64,000 bases of DNA from Hippophae tibetana (lineage: Eukaryota > Streptophyta > Magnoliopsida > Rosales > Elaeagnaceae). Positions 35,601 to 48,114 of the stretch are shown in pieces (the first letter of the stretch is position 1; each line of letters opens with the position of its first letter). The translations under genes and the position numbers were made by a program. The notes under the pieces were generated by a model. It was given only the letters and a program-made list of their open reading frames with translations, did no database searches and was not told the origin of the DNA. Location: NCBI GenBank assembly GCA_037013495.1, contig CM072803.1, positions 16,451,501 through 16,515,500 on the forward strand, given 5' to 3'.

Positions 35601-38600
35601 AATAAAAACCACCTTACCCCACCATATCAATCTTTTAAGCCAACCTTATAAGATAGCTTGAATGCTTTTATTCAAGTTATTCATGACAATTAATTGATGA
35701 ATAATCAAAGTTTGAGCACCATAGAGGCTTCGGTTAAAAGGAATGAAGCTAAAGTTGGCAACTAGCTGAACAAATGGAAAGACAAGAACCATGAAAGTTT
35801 CAAAATCAACCCAAACAAACGAAGGATGTAAGAACCCTTCAAAGTGGTAAGGTAGTCAATACTAGTTTACCTAAAATCTCTAAAGATCTACCTTGTAATT
35901 CAGGTAACAAAGAAAGTGAAATTATAGTCTCGCAAAAAGGAGAGAGAGGTGCTAAACTTGACAAACCTTTAGAAAAACTCATTGAGGGGTCATTTGAAAT
36001 TCCCAAAATTCAAAATACAATAGAACCATACCAACTACAAGTACATTTTCTACACCATCTAAAAGAATCCAAACAAGATAAGCAATTTTATGATCTTTTT
36101 AATATGTTTTCTAAAGTAAATATAAATTTACCATTATTAGAAATGATCATTAGTGTGCTCTCATATGCGAAGTTTTTCAAAGAGATGTACACTAAGAAAA
36201 GAAGGTATGAACTTAATGAGCGAGTACTAGTATTAGAAATTTCTAGTGTTGTACTTCAGCACCAACTTCCCCCTAAGTTGAAAGATCCTAGAAGTTTTAT
36301 CATAAACATAACTATGAAGGATAGGAAGGTTGCTAAAGCAATGCTTGATTTAGGTGCTAGTATAAACTTGATACCCTACTCTATATTCTTACAGCTCAAT
36401 CTAGGAGATTTAAAACCCACAACTATGTCCCTTCAACTTATAGATAGATCTCTTAAGAATCCCAAGGGAATAGTTAAATATATGTTGGTAGAGGTAGACA
36501 AACTGATAATACTTGTTAACTTTGTGGTTCTGGATATGCAAGAAAATCCAGCCTAGATAGAGAGCACACAATACTACTTGGTAGACCATTTATGGAAACT
36601 ACCAATACTATTATTGATGTCCAAGATGGAAATTTAACAATGACAGTCTTAGGAGAGATTGTCCATCGATGAATTATTCAATGTTGACCCTTTAAATAAT
36701 CTTTTCCAAAACACCTTTTCTTGAACTAGAATAGAAGAAAAGCTTGAAACTATTCTTATATTTAAAGAGGAAAAAGAATATTTAGATGAGGAAACTAAGG
36801 AGTGCCTTGAACAACTAGATAATGATGAACTAATGACAAAATCTAGTACACTTTTAAATCTACCCATATCCCCATCTAGTAAAGAGGCCAATCCACTTGA
36901 ACTTAAACTCAAAGACTTACCTAAGCACTTAAAATATGTGTTTTTAGGATAAGGAGAAACTTACCCAGCGATAATTTCTTCAACCTTAACCAAAACCCAA
37001 GAAAAAGAACTTATAAAAGTTCTTAAGAAGTTTAAGAAAGCCATAGGTTGTAGAATCATGGATATAAGAGGCATTATTCCTACCATGTGTATTCATAAGG
37101 TCAACTTGGAAGATGATGCTAAATCTATACGAGAGGCCCAAAGAAGACTAAACCCAAACATGCAAGAGATAGTTAAGAAAGAAATTCTTAAACTATTTGA
37201 AGAAGAAATTATCTACCCTATTACCAATGGTAAGTGAGTTAGTCTAGTGCATATGATACCTAAGAAATCTGTGATAAGAGTTGTTAAAAATGACAAAAGT
37301 GAATTAGTGCCCACTAAAATAATCACTAGATGGAGGATGTGTATAGATTTTAGGAAACTAAATTTATATACTAAAAAGGATCACTTACCTCTTCCATTCA
37401 TTGATCAAATGTTGGAAAGATTAGATGGGCACGAATTTTACTATTTTCTAGATGGACTGTCCAAATATTTTCAAGTACCCATAGCACCAGAAGATCAGGA
37501 AAAGACCACATTTACATGTCCTTTTGGGACATTTGCTTTTCGAAGAATGTCATCTGGGTTATGCAATGCCCCTACCACATTCAAGAGATGTATAATGTCT
37601 ATCTTCTCGAACATGGTGGAAAAATTCATTAAGATTTCCATAGAATATTTCTTTATCTTTGGAAACTCATTTGATGATTGCTTACATAAATTGACTTTTT
37701 AAAAAAAAGATGCATTGAATGCAATCTAACCCTTAGTTGGGAGAAAAGTCATTTTATGGTTCAACAAGGGATAGTGTAAAAACATATCATTTCAAACAAA
37801 GGTATTGAAATTGATAAGGCAAAAGTTGAACTGATTTCCAAACTACCTCTTGTACATCTGTTAAAGGGATAAGAAGCTTTTTAGGACATGTAAGATTTTA
37901 CAAACCATTTATTAAAGATTTCTCTAAAATAAGTCATCCCTTATGTAACCTTTTATCAAAATATGTTTATTTTGATTTCAAAGATGACTTCCTTATTGCC
38001 TTTAATACCTTGAAAGAGAAACTAACATTTTCCCCTATTATTATGGCACCAAATTGGTTTTTATCTTTTGAAATAATGTGTGATGCTTCTAATTGTGCTA
38101 TCGGGGCAGTCTTGGGATAAGGAGTGGATAAGTGTTTGCATGTCATCTATTATTCTAGAAAAACACTCAATGAAGCCCAAATGAATTATACCACCACTGA
38201 AAAGGAATTCTTAGCTATAGTGTTTTCTTTAGATAAATGCAAGTCTTATTTAGTAGGATCTAAAGTGATTGTTTATTCTAATCATGCTACTTTAAGATCC
38301 CTATTAAGTAAACCAAATGCCAAGGCAAGATTAATCAGGTGGGTCTTACTCTTATAACAATTTGACCTAGAAATCAAGGATAAAAAAGGTAGTGAAAAAT
38401 TAGTAGCTGACCATTTGTCTAGGTTGATTTCTGACTTCAATTCTCTTAAAGGTGAAAGTAAAGAAGATATAGTTGAAACCTTTCCTCATGAATAATTATT
38501 TTCAATAGGTCCAAACCTATGGTATTTTGATATTGTAAACTATCTTGTCACTGGTGTTTTGAGACCTAACACTTCATATCAGGACAGGAAAAGGTTCTTT

Positions 38601-40976
38601 AAAACTATCAAGAAATAATTCTGGGATAACCCTTACTTATAAAAGATTGGTCAAGATCAAGTCATCCAGATATTTGTACCTAAAGAAGAACATAAGAGCA
38701 TTCTTACCTTTTCTCATGAACTTCATCGTGGGGGCCATTTTGGTGGAAAAAATAAAACCCATAAGGTATTATCATTTGGATTCTTTTGGCCCACTCTTTT
38801 TAAAGATGCTCATATATTTTGTGCACAATGTGATACGTGTCAAAGAAGAGGAAACATAAGGAAAAGTGATGAAATTCCTTTGACATCTAATTTAGTTGTT
38901 GAAATCTTTGATGTATATGGGATTTACTTTATGGGTCCTTTTTCCCCCATCCAATGGTCTTCAATATATTTTGGTTGCTCTGGAGTATGTATCCAAATGG
39001 GTAGAACCTATCCCCATTAAAACCAATGATGCTAATATTGTTGTAAAATTCTTGAAGGATTCAATACTTAGCAGGTTTGGAATGCCTAGAGATATAATAA
39101 ATGATAAAGGTAGCCATTTTTGTAACAAAAACTTTGATGGAGTATTGAAAAATTACAACATCACATATAAAGTAGCTACTTCATATTATCTTCAAACTTC
39201 CGATTTACTAGAAGTAAGTAATAGGAAAATCAATAGAATATTTGAACGCACTATGCATTCTTCAAGGAAGGACTGGGCATTTAATTTGAATGATGTCTTA
39301 TGGGTATACCGCACAGATTACAAAACACCCAATAGGATGAGCCCTTATCAGTTAATCTTTAGAAAAGCGTGCCACCTTTCCATTGAACTCAAAAATAAGG
39401 CTTATTAGGCAATTCAAGAGTTAAACATGGACTTAGATAAAGCAGGAGAAAAATGGTTACTCCATCTTAATGAGTTGGAAGAAATTAGGAACGAAGCTTT
39501 TGAGAATTCCAAATTGTACAAAGAGCATACTAAGCGCTATCATGACAAGAGGCTAGTTCCTAAGACTCTTTACCCTAGAATGAAAGTTATTTTATTTAAC
39601 TCTCGTTTGAGATTGTTTCTAGGAAAACTAAGATCAATATGGGATGGACCATTCAAAATAGTCCAAGTATTTGCACATGGAGTAATAGAACTATTGGATT
39701 TCAAGACACAAAAAACATTCAAAGTCAATGGAGATCATATGAAGCCTTATTTAGAAGGACAACACAGCACTGCCAAAATTGATTGCAATTGGTTAAGTAA
39801 TCTTTAGCACCATAATGACGTGTCTTGCTAAAACATTAAACTAAATGCTAAATGAGAGGAAACCTATCATTGAAAGGTAATTTTATTTTAAGCAATTTAG
39901 TGTATTTTATCAATTTGTTTTCTTTTATAAGCATTTTGCTTATTTTATTGTATAAAATAATTGCTTGTTAAGATATGTTAGAGAGTACTTGTTTATATGA
40001 TTCAAATCTAATGTTGGATGCAACTAGCGTTCTACATCAAAATTCTTAACACATTAAACAATTTGGTAACTTTTCTATCCCTTCTCTTTTTACAATTTGC
40101 ATTGTTACATCGAGGATAATGTATATTTTAGGTTGGGGTGGTAGGGCTTAAAAGTTACATAAATTAGGAAAAAATTAAATTTTTATAAACAATGTGCCCT
40201 TATTTTGCTTCTTTAGTTGTGTATTTTCATATTAATTTTTTCCTTTAATTAATTTTTTTCTTTTATATATAAATGTTATTTTCTTAATTTGTGTATTTAG
40301 GTAAATTAGAGTAATGTTCAAATTTTTTTCACAAAAATAATCATGTCTTAAAAACTAAGTTTAAGTAATTATTAGGTCTTTTTGCATTATTAGATTAATT
40401 TCTAAAAATATATCATGAAGTAATATGATAATTAGTAAGTTTGTGTCATAACTAGTATTTTATGATAAAATGTTAAAATGAAACGAACCCAAAATCGATG
40501 TTTAGGAATCAAATAGTGGAGACTATCCTTGTGAGATATTATTTTAGCCTTAATTTCCTTTATTCTAAGTGAAATATTTTCTTTCTACTCAAAACAATTA
40601 TTCTAATTTTTTAAAATTTTAGACAATCTCTATAGGTATTAACATTGAATGTATGAATTTTTTTCATCTTAATAGAGTGTTGTATATTTATTTTTAATTT
40701 TCTTAGATTAAATTATTTAAGTAGAAATTGATAGTATCTACCTTTATCTCATTCATGCATGACTTCTACTAAAAGAAGACATATTTGGGGTTACCTAAAC
40801 CAAAATCAAACAGAAAAGCCACAATATTAACCACTCACCAAATTCCTAAAAAAATGTACAATTTGTACATAGGTTCACCCTCTAAAAAAATATGTTGAGA
40901 AATCTCTTAAAAAAATAAAGAGATAAAGAATATATAGTATAATATAAACACTATCACCTTTTTAGCCTTAAACAAT
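32664..40976 (+). mobile_element. Athila-lineage internal region (gag to integrase), fossil
   Basis: Parts in canonical order. A gag-like unit at about 33170-34330 and a second gag-like unit at about 34600-35830. Protease near 36300-36650 (LDLGASINLIPYS). Reverse transcriptase near 36980-37900 (CIDFRKLN, FTCPFGTFAFRRM, GLCNAPTTF). RNase H near 38040-38460. Integrase near 38560-39800 (VALEYVSKWVEPIP, RKDWAFNLNDVLWVYRTDYK). The wording of RT and integrase is that of Athila elements. Then a 3' non-coding part begins that matches 4080-5859. There are many breaks; it is a fossil. No env-like region is recognisable here, unlike the copy at 2950-4075. Confidence 0.85.
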
Positions 40977-42664
40977 TGTGAGAGTTGGTTAGTGATGACT
41001 CTAAGAAAGTATAGTCATTAGTTTACTTTTTTTACTTAATATATACTTGTTTTATTCAATAAATAGTATTTTAGGGTAAAAAATATATATTAAAATATAA
41101 ACTTTTTAGTGAAAAGGGATGAAAATATATTTTTTGCAATTTTTTTGAAATTTTTAACGCATGACCAATCAGGAGTTGCCACGTGGCATGTCATACAAGC
41201 AAAGGAGTTGATTGGGCAAGCCAAATAGATCCCATACAAGCACGGAGAGCGAATCACTTTATGCCGCATGTGAGGAGGACGAAACGCATGCCACGTGTTA
41301 GCACAACGTTCAATCCAAGTTCAAAAATTAGTCAACGCGTTATGCCATGTGTCGCTATGACATTGCTCCGTATATTCCACCCGTGCACCATGCCACCCAT
41401 TTCTGTGAATCAAGTCGTACCACATGTCACTGAATTAGCAAACGTTGACTCTGACCAGTCTCCCCTACCATATGTCGCTCCCTGATTAGTCTAGTGAATT
41501 TCTCCTACCACATGTCACACTGTGATTGGTTAGAACTGTCAATTTTTCTTATTTTGATCGTAGCCCTTGATCTGAAGCTGATCTGATGGTATAGATCGCA
41601 CCTAAGATTTATTTTAATCCCCTAATCACTTCATAAACCCTAATTGGCCTCTATTAGCATAATTTTGGTCAATTTTTGGAGCTACAAAGAGAGAAAAATA
41701 TAGAAAAATTCAATAGACACAATTTTGGTGGAGATTCAAGAGGAGATTAATACTACAATTCAAGAGATTGATTGTATTTCTTTTTCTACTCTTTTCTTTA
41801 TCAATTTTATTTCTTTCTTTATGAAAAATATGAGATTTATGAACACAATTATATGTATTTAATTTATTAATCTAGGAATCTTATGCACCCAATTTTCATC
41901 ATATGATGATCTAACATTTTACCCAAATTATAATTTTAATTTAATTATATTATTTAATCTTATTTATATGCTATTAATTGTTTGACCAACAATATATCTA
42001 TAGAGGCAATTAAATAGATTTGAGAGAATTATTTAATTGTTTGTCTTTATTAAATAACACGCATAGTTTTTAGGCAGAGATGTACGATTCTTATGTATGT
42101 GATCCATAATTCATTAACTTAATGAGTATTATGCAATTTAATTGGAATGAGAGTGCGATTAAATTAATTAATATATGATGTAGTTTACTTGAGAGAGGAA
42201 TACATGCTAGGTTAGATTCAATTGATCATATAATTAATTGATTATTATTTTGGGGAGATTTTAGCGATTCGTATGTTAAGAAAATTGAGGGATTAAATAT
42301 TCCTAGATATTTTCTCATATATATTTTTAGTTACCAAATATCTGATCTAATTAATTATTGTTATTTAATTTTAGTTATTTTAAATTTGTTTCCTTAAAAT
42401 ATAAAAACACAAAAAATTGATATTTTCTCATATATCTTTTCACTTACCAAATCTAATTTAATTAATTATTGTTATTTATTTTTTAGTTATTTTAATTTTG
42501 CTTCCTTAAAATATAAAAACACAAAAAAAATTATATTTTTATGTTTTAAGAATTAGTTTTTAATAAAATAATCTCGGTGTGAATGATCTTTTCTTATCAT
42601 TATATTACTTGTTGTGATACGTATACTTGTGTATTCATTGCATACACTTTGTGTGTGGCAATCA
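40977..42664 (+). mobile_element. 5' LTR of a nested Athila-type element
   Basis: It begins near TGTGAGAGTTGG and ends GTGGCAATCA before a primer site. The part 41380-41780 is repeated at 44290-44684. The U3 is GC-richer (41160-41490) with CACGTG sites at 41180-41185 and 41292-41297. The left edge is placed where colinearity with the host element's 3' region stops, so it is approximate. Confidence 0.6.
41179..41297 (+). promoter_or_regulatory. Two G-boxes in the nested LTR
   Basis: CCACGTGG at 41179-41186 and CCACGTGT at 41291-41298. CACGTG is the core site of plant bZIP and bHLH factors. The surrounding 300 bases contain many CATGCCAC/CACATGTC words. Function inferred from motif only. Confidence 0.45.
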
Positions 42665-42670
42665 AGTTTT

Positions 42671-42688
42671 TGACACCGTTGTCGGGGA
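42671..42688 (+). other. Primer binding site of nested element
   Basis: TGACACCGTTGTCGGGGA, six bases after the LTR end; best match in the window to TGGCGCCGTTGCCGGGGA. Confidence 0.75.
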
Positions 42689-44289
42689 TTATAAATATTA
42701 GAAATTAATAATTTATTTTTAATTTTTTTAATTTATTTTTCTTTACTTTAATTTTAATTTACTTGTATTCTTTTATTGACTTATTTATTTATTTTAGTTA
42801 AATTATTTTATTTATTTATTTAGTTTTTATTTAGACTTCTCCTTTAGTATTGTAGAAACATAGTGAGTTTATTGTATGAGCAGAGTTCGTGAAGGAGAAA
42901 TATTGCCTTTAGATCTTGAAATTAAGCCTTTGAGATCAATTACAAAACAACAATACCCAAGAGAAAGAAATGTCTAATCCATTAGAAATAAACAATAATG
43001 AGTTAAACTTGAATAATCAAATGCGTTTGATAGATGATAAAGATAGAGCTATGAATGAATATGCAATACCTACGTTGTAAGGGTTGAATCCAAGTATTAC
43101 AAGGCCAAACATTCAAGCTAATCAGTTTGAATTAAAGCCGGGATGTTTCAAATGCTACAAATAGTTGAAAAATTCAGCGAATTACCAACAACGGATCCTC
43201 ATCTTCATCTCAAATTGTTTATTGAAGTTGTAGATTCATTTAAGTTCAATGGTGTGACCGATGAGGCATTTAGGCTTAGATTGTTTCCTTACTCTTTACA
43301 AGCTTAGGAATGACATTATTTCCTACCAACAAAGAATGTCAAGCTTAGGAATGACATTATTTCCTACCAACAACACGAAGGAGAATCTATATATGAAGCA
43401 TGGGAAAGATTCAAGGAATTGTTAAGGAAGTGTCTTTATCGTGGTATTCCTTCTTAGATTCAAATGGAGACTTTTTATAATGGTCTAAATGCTCACACAA
43501 AAACTATTGTTGATGCATCTGCTACTAGAGCTTTGCTATCCAAATTATACAATCAAACTTATGATTTACTTAAGAAAATGGCTAGCAATAACTATCAATG
43601 ACTAATGGACAGAATGACAGCCACAAGAAGAGTAGTCAGAGTGCATGAAGTAAATGATATCACAACACTTACAGCTCAAGTTTCATCTTTGGTTAATCTT
43701 TTGAAGGTTCAAAACTCTCCAGCAAGTATAAACAAGGTCCAAGATTCAAGAGTGGCATATGTGTTTTATGGAAGAGCTCATTTGTTTGATAATTGTCCAA
43801 ATAATCCTGAATCTATATTCTATTTGGGTAATGTAAATCGAAACAATAATCCATACTAGAACACATATAACCCAGGATGGAGACAACATCTAAATTTCTC
43901 TTGGAGTAATAACAACAGTCAATGTGGTAATCAATTCAACCATCAATCATTTCCACCACATGTTTTTCAACAACCATAGTAATCACAAGCCCAAGAGAAG
44001 AAACCACATAATGAGGACAACACAAATGCTTTAATAGGAATGATGAAAGACTTCATCCAATCAATAAATACAAAAGTATCCATTCAAGAGGCTTCAATTC
44101 GAAATTTTAGAACCAAATGGGGAAAATCGTTCAGGCTATAAGTCAAAAGCCTCAAAGGTAGCCTTCCAAGTGATACAATTGTAAACCTAAGGAGAGAAGG
44201 TAAGGACCACTATAACACCAAAACTTGATAATTAGTAAAAATTTAGAACAAGAATATAAGACAGAAAAGGATGAGGAGAAACAAGAACC
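42689..44289 (+). mobile_element. Gag region of nested Athila-type element, fossil
   Basis: An AT-rich leader runs to about 42870. A gag-like region follows (about 42970-44170), with pieces such as MRLIDDKDRAMNEYAIPT and VNDITTLTAQVSSLVNLL and a C-X-X-C-like segment near 43770. No polymerase part is recognisable. Broken in several places. Confidence 0.6.
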
Positions 44290-44684
44290 ACGCCATCCGT
44301 TTCTACAAATCACGTCATACTACGTGTCACTGAATCAGCAAACGCTGACTCTTACCAGTCTCTTCTGCCATGCATCGCTCCCTATTAGCCCAGTGAATTT
44401 CCCTTACCACGCGTCACACTATGATTGGCTAGAATTGTTAAATTGGCTTATTTTGATCGTAACCCTTGATCTGAAGCTGATCTGATGGTACATATCACAC
44501 CTAAGCTTTATTTTAAGCCCCTAATCACTCCATAAACCATAATTGGCCTCCATTAGCATAATTTTGGTCAGTTTTTAGAGCTACAAAGAGAGAAAAATAT
44601 AGAAAAATTCAATAGAAGACACAATTTTGGTGGAGATTCAAGAGGAGATTAATACTACAATTCAAGAGATTGATTGTATTTCTT
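44290..44684 (+). mobile_element. Second LTR copy of nested element (part)
   Basis: Direct repeat of about 41387-41776: shares TCACACT.TGATTGG, TTTTGATCGTA.CCCTTGATC, GAAGCTGATCTGATGGTA, AGCTACAAAGAGAGAAAAAT and GGTGGAGATTCAAGAGGAG. By eye the repeats are about 90% alike, so the nested insertion looks younger than its Athila host. Confidence 0.75.
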
Positions 44685-45424
44685 AGAACTCATTGAATTT
44701 ATTTTTCCTACACTTCTAAAGGCATATATCTTGAAATTTATGTTTATTGAGTTTGATTAATGCATGAAAATAATATATATGATATCTTTATAATTTATAC
44801 ATTTGATTCCTTCTATGAGATTAAAGTTATGCACTATTTTGAGCCTTTCTTATTTTATAAGTATGCAGATTTATTAGTTCAATTCTAAACATAAATTATA
44901 TTCGCATACGCCTTAGTATGAGTTCTTGAACCCATAGAATTCAATTAATTGAGAATATTGACCTATAAGGAGTATATTCGAAGCGAATTCAGATTGCTAA
45001 CATTGAAATTGGGTGAAGTCAAAGCGAAATTTTTTTATTAAAATATGAAAATCATTTTCGACTAATTATTGTAGTAAATCATGAATGCTTAAGAAATTAG
45101 AATAATTTGTGGTTAAAGGTTTTAATTATAAAACTTAAATGACATTTTAAGCATGAAATTTTTTGTGTTTTATTTTACTTGTTCTATTTTTTTATTTTTT
45201 ATTTTTTTTAAAGATTGTTTAATTTAGTTTAATGTTTGTGGGTATCATTACTGAAAACCCTGAGTAGATTAAACTCATCAACTAGGGCAACCTAGGGTTT
45301 TAAAGGCTTTTTGCATACGCTAAATGTAACCATGTCAATTCACGAAAGTGATTTAGGATATTTTAATTTTTAGCTTTTATTGCTTCTCTTACTAATGGAC
45401 TAACAATAAGCTAATTGGTGGTTG
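44685..45424 (+). mobile_element. Remaining 3' non-coding part of the Athila host element
   Basis: Resumes colinearity with 5240-5859: TTTGAGCCTTTCTT, TTCTTGAACCCATAGAAT, GGGCAACCTAGGGTTTTAAAGGC, GCATACGCTAAATGTAA. No gene. It leads directly into the 3' LTR. Confidence 0.7.
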
Positions 45425-46995
45425 TGATGAGTTCTTAAAAAATACTAAAATTATCATAATTTAATGTACTTTAATTGATTAAATTGATTTATATTTGTAT
45501 GATTTTATCATATTTTATATAAATTTATATTTTCGGAATCACAGATATTTATATTATTTTTCATGTATTTTCACTTCAAAAATAATTTTTAAGACTCGAA
45601 GAAAAATACTAAAACCTATCACAAGGTTTAAAGTGTAGTATTCACTTATTATACAAATAAGTGAGAAAAAAATGAGAAAAATTCAAAAAAATGGAAAAGT
45701 GGAAAATGGACAAAACTACCCAGCTAGCGCTATACCGAGTCATGCACGCAGTAGCACCCATCTTGCCACAAATTCTACACACGCTAGCATCCGTCCTGCC
45801 GTAAATCACGCACGTGCTTGCACCCCCATACGCATACCAACCTGTCCAAACCCATCCAAGACAAATTATTGAGATATTTTCTCATTTTTTTAGTCTTTTG
45901 CTCACCTATAAAATGACCCTCTCCTCCAATCACAAAACACAAATTTCTCAGCTATTCTCTCTTTAGCTTTCTCTCTCTGAAAATCTTTTTTATTTTTATT
46001 TTTGTTTCTTTTTTTGTTTTAAAGTTCTTCTCTTTTTGAAAATAACTAGTTATGTTTTGTAAATTTCTAGTTTTTGATTCAATAAACATAAATGCAAATC
46101 CGTTTAGAGGTTAACCAGAAACAGAACAAGCATCAAAGTTCTATAAGGAATTTTTTGAGGTATAATTTTAAAATGAATTCTTTATAATTATTTTTATGTT
46201 TTATTCTTATATGTTATATTTAATTTATCTGTGATTAAATTTAACATGCCTGGATGTTTATAAATATGATATATTAATAATGTTGTTATGCTTACGAAAT
46301 ATTTAATAGGTAAAATATTTATATAAATAAATTGATTTTTATTTTATTCAAGATTTTATATTAAGATGTTAGCGACAAGTATATTATTCTTCATTACAAA
46401 CTTAAATTTGAAAATTAGAATTAAAGGTTTAATTCTCCGATCTGATTTAGAGTAATGCCTTTTTTATTTGTTGGTACATTCGTGTGATAGTTAGAAAGAA
46501 ACTCTATTTCAAAAGTTTTTATAAAAATTATTATTCGAAAATTTATTAACAATATATTTTCACCATAGTTTTAATTTGGACACTTTAAATAAATTTTAAA
46601 ATGTCTAACCCTACTAAATGTGGCATTTAAATGGGTCATTTTTAATTTCTTAGAAAAATTGAATCAATTAAATTAACCAAATTAATTATCGACCTCACCC
46701 ATAAGTGTTAATTGATTTTTTTTTAATTAACAAAAAATATATAACCCCACCAAAGGTGGTATTTATATAAATAAAGAGAGAATCAATAAATATTAATTAA
46801 TATATTTAATAACCTAAATAATATGAACAAGTATAATTAACTTAATTATTATATCCATATATACTCCATTGTTATGAATGATAAAAATTTGTATAATTAA
46901 TTATTGAATCCATATCTATGTTTATTTTTTTATTATTAGATTAGGAAATGCAAAAAAAAAATCCAAATATGGTGATAAGATGTTTAAGATTTAAT
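45425..46995 (+). mobile_element. 3' LTR of the large Athila element
   Basis: It starts TGATGAGTTCTTAAAAAATACTA, matching 30891. A TATAAAAT lies at 45907-45914, behind a GC-richer segment (45710-45860). The alignment to the 5' LTR stops at about 46995, where a Copia LTR on the other strand begins. Confidence 0.7.
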
Positions 46996-48100
46996 ATGGG
47001 ATACATATCATAGTGTATGAGTGGGGTTCAAGAGTAAAAGAAAATACATTTAAAGCTTGAGTATGACCACACCATGGCTCAATCTAAATGTTGGCCTTCC
47101 AATACCAAAGGTTCTATGCGTAAGAAGACCTGTACTAGAGGTGTTGTTGCAAGCGCGGGTATAGACAAGTCCTCTTAGGATGACTTGCTTGATGGCTCGG
47201 GTTGTAGGTTTGATCGGGCTTTGAATCAATCTATATGTTCAAACAGAAACATCATCGGGTTACTTAAGGCAACCACTCCGCAACAAATAATTCACTAAAT
47301 AGTAAACAAGTTATAACACTAATAGACAATAAAACCACTATTATCTCTATTATCCAGGACCTCCGTCCAAACTACTTATTGTTGCTCTTCACTTGCTACT
47401 TCCATAACAACTTGGTTCGACACACGAACCTGACTTTCTTCTAAAGCCAACACCATCTAATGTGGTGTGATCAGAAACCATAGATCAAGAACTAGAAGTG
47501 TAATAACTTATACTTTTAAGGGATACACAGTCCAACACTAATATCAAATAATGTATAGAAACACACACAATCAAATCACATATGCACACACCCAATGATT
47601 TGATTACTAAACTCATAAAAGGACCCACACTCAAGTGTAAGCTCTCCAAAACAATTTTGAAAATAGATATAATAATCATTGCAATTTTTGGTAGAGTTTT
47701 TCTAGGTAAAGCATGGGTAAAGAGAAGGGAAATGAATGGGTTATTTATAAGGCTCATAATGCACACCTTGCTAGCCACCTCACCAGGGGTGTTGGTGAGG
47801 TCGTTGGAATATTATAATCCATAAATTCCCTTACTTGAAACATTATAGAAGCCATAAGTGATAATGTCGACAAGTGAGTGTGACTCTCATCCTAGCATGC
47901 ACACTACAAAAATGAACCTCAGGGTGTATATAAACATGTTTGCATACAAAGTGTATCTAACTATGTGTGTATGTGACTTACTGATATGCAATAACCAACC
48001 TTACACGGATGAAGACAAATATACTAAGTGAAAAGAAAACTGAGATTGTGTTTTGTACAGAGGAAGCCACCACACAAACGCAAGTACAAAAGGACTTACA
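46996..48100 (-). mobile_element. 3' LTR of a minus-strand Copia element
   Basis: 47230-48100 is a direct repeat of 54763-55536. Shared words include GATTTGATTACTAAACTCATAAAA, AAATAGATATAATAAT, AAGAGAAG, ATTTATAAGGCT, CAGGGGTGTTGG and AGCATGCACACT. It starts (minus strand) TGTAAGTCC right after a polypurine tract. The 46996-47226 part has no clear match in the 5' LTR. Fossil. Confidence 0.6.
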
Positions 48101-48114
48101 ATTTCCTCCTTTGG
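48101..48114 (-). other. Polypurine tract of the Copia element
   Basis: Minus-strand CCAAAGGAGGAAAT abuts the LTR start TGTAAG at 48100. The same 14 bases stand at 991-1004 before another Copia LTR-like unit. Confidence 0.7.

Noticed and set aside
47485-47824. Overlapping open frames on both strands
   Set aside because: They fall inside a Copia U3 repeat shared with 54763-55536, where the frames are not kept.
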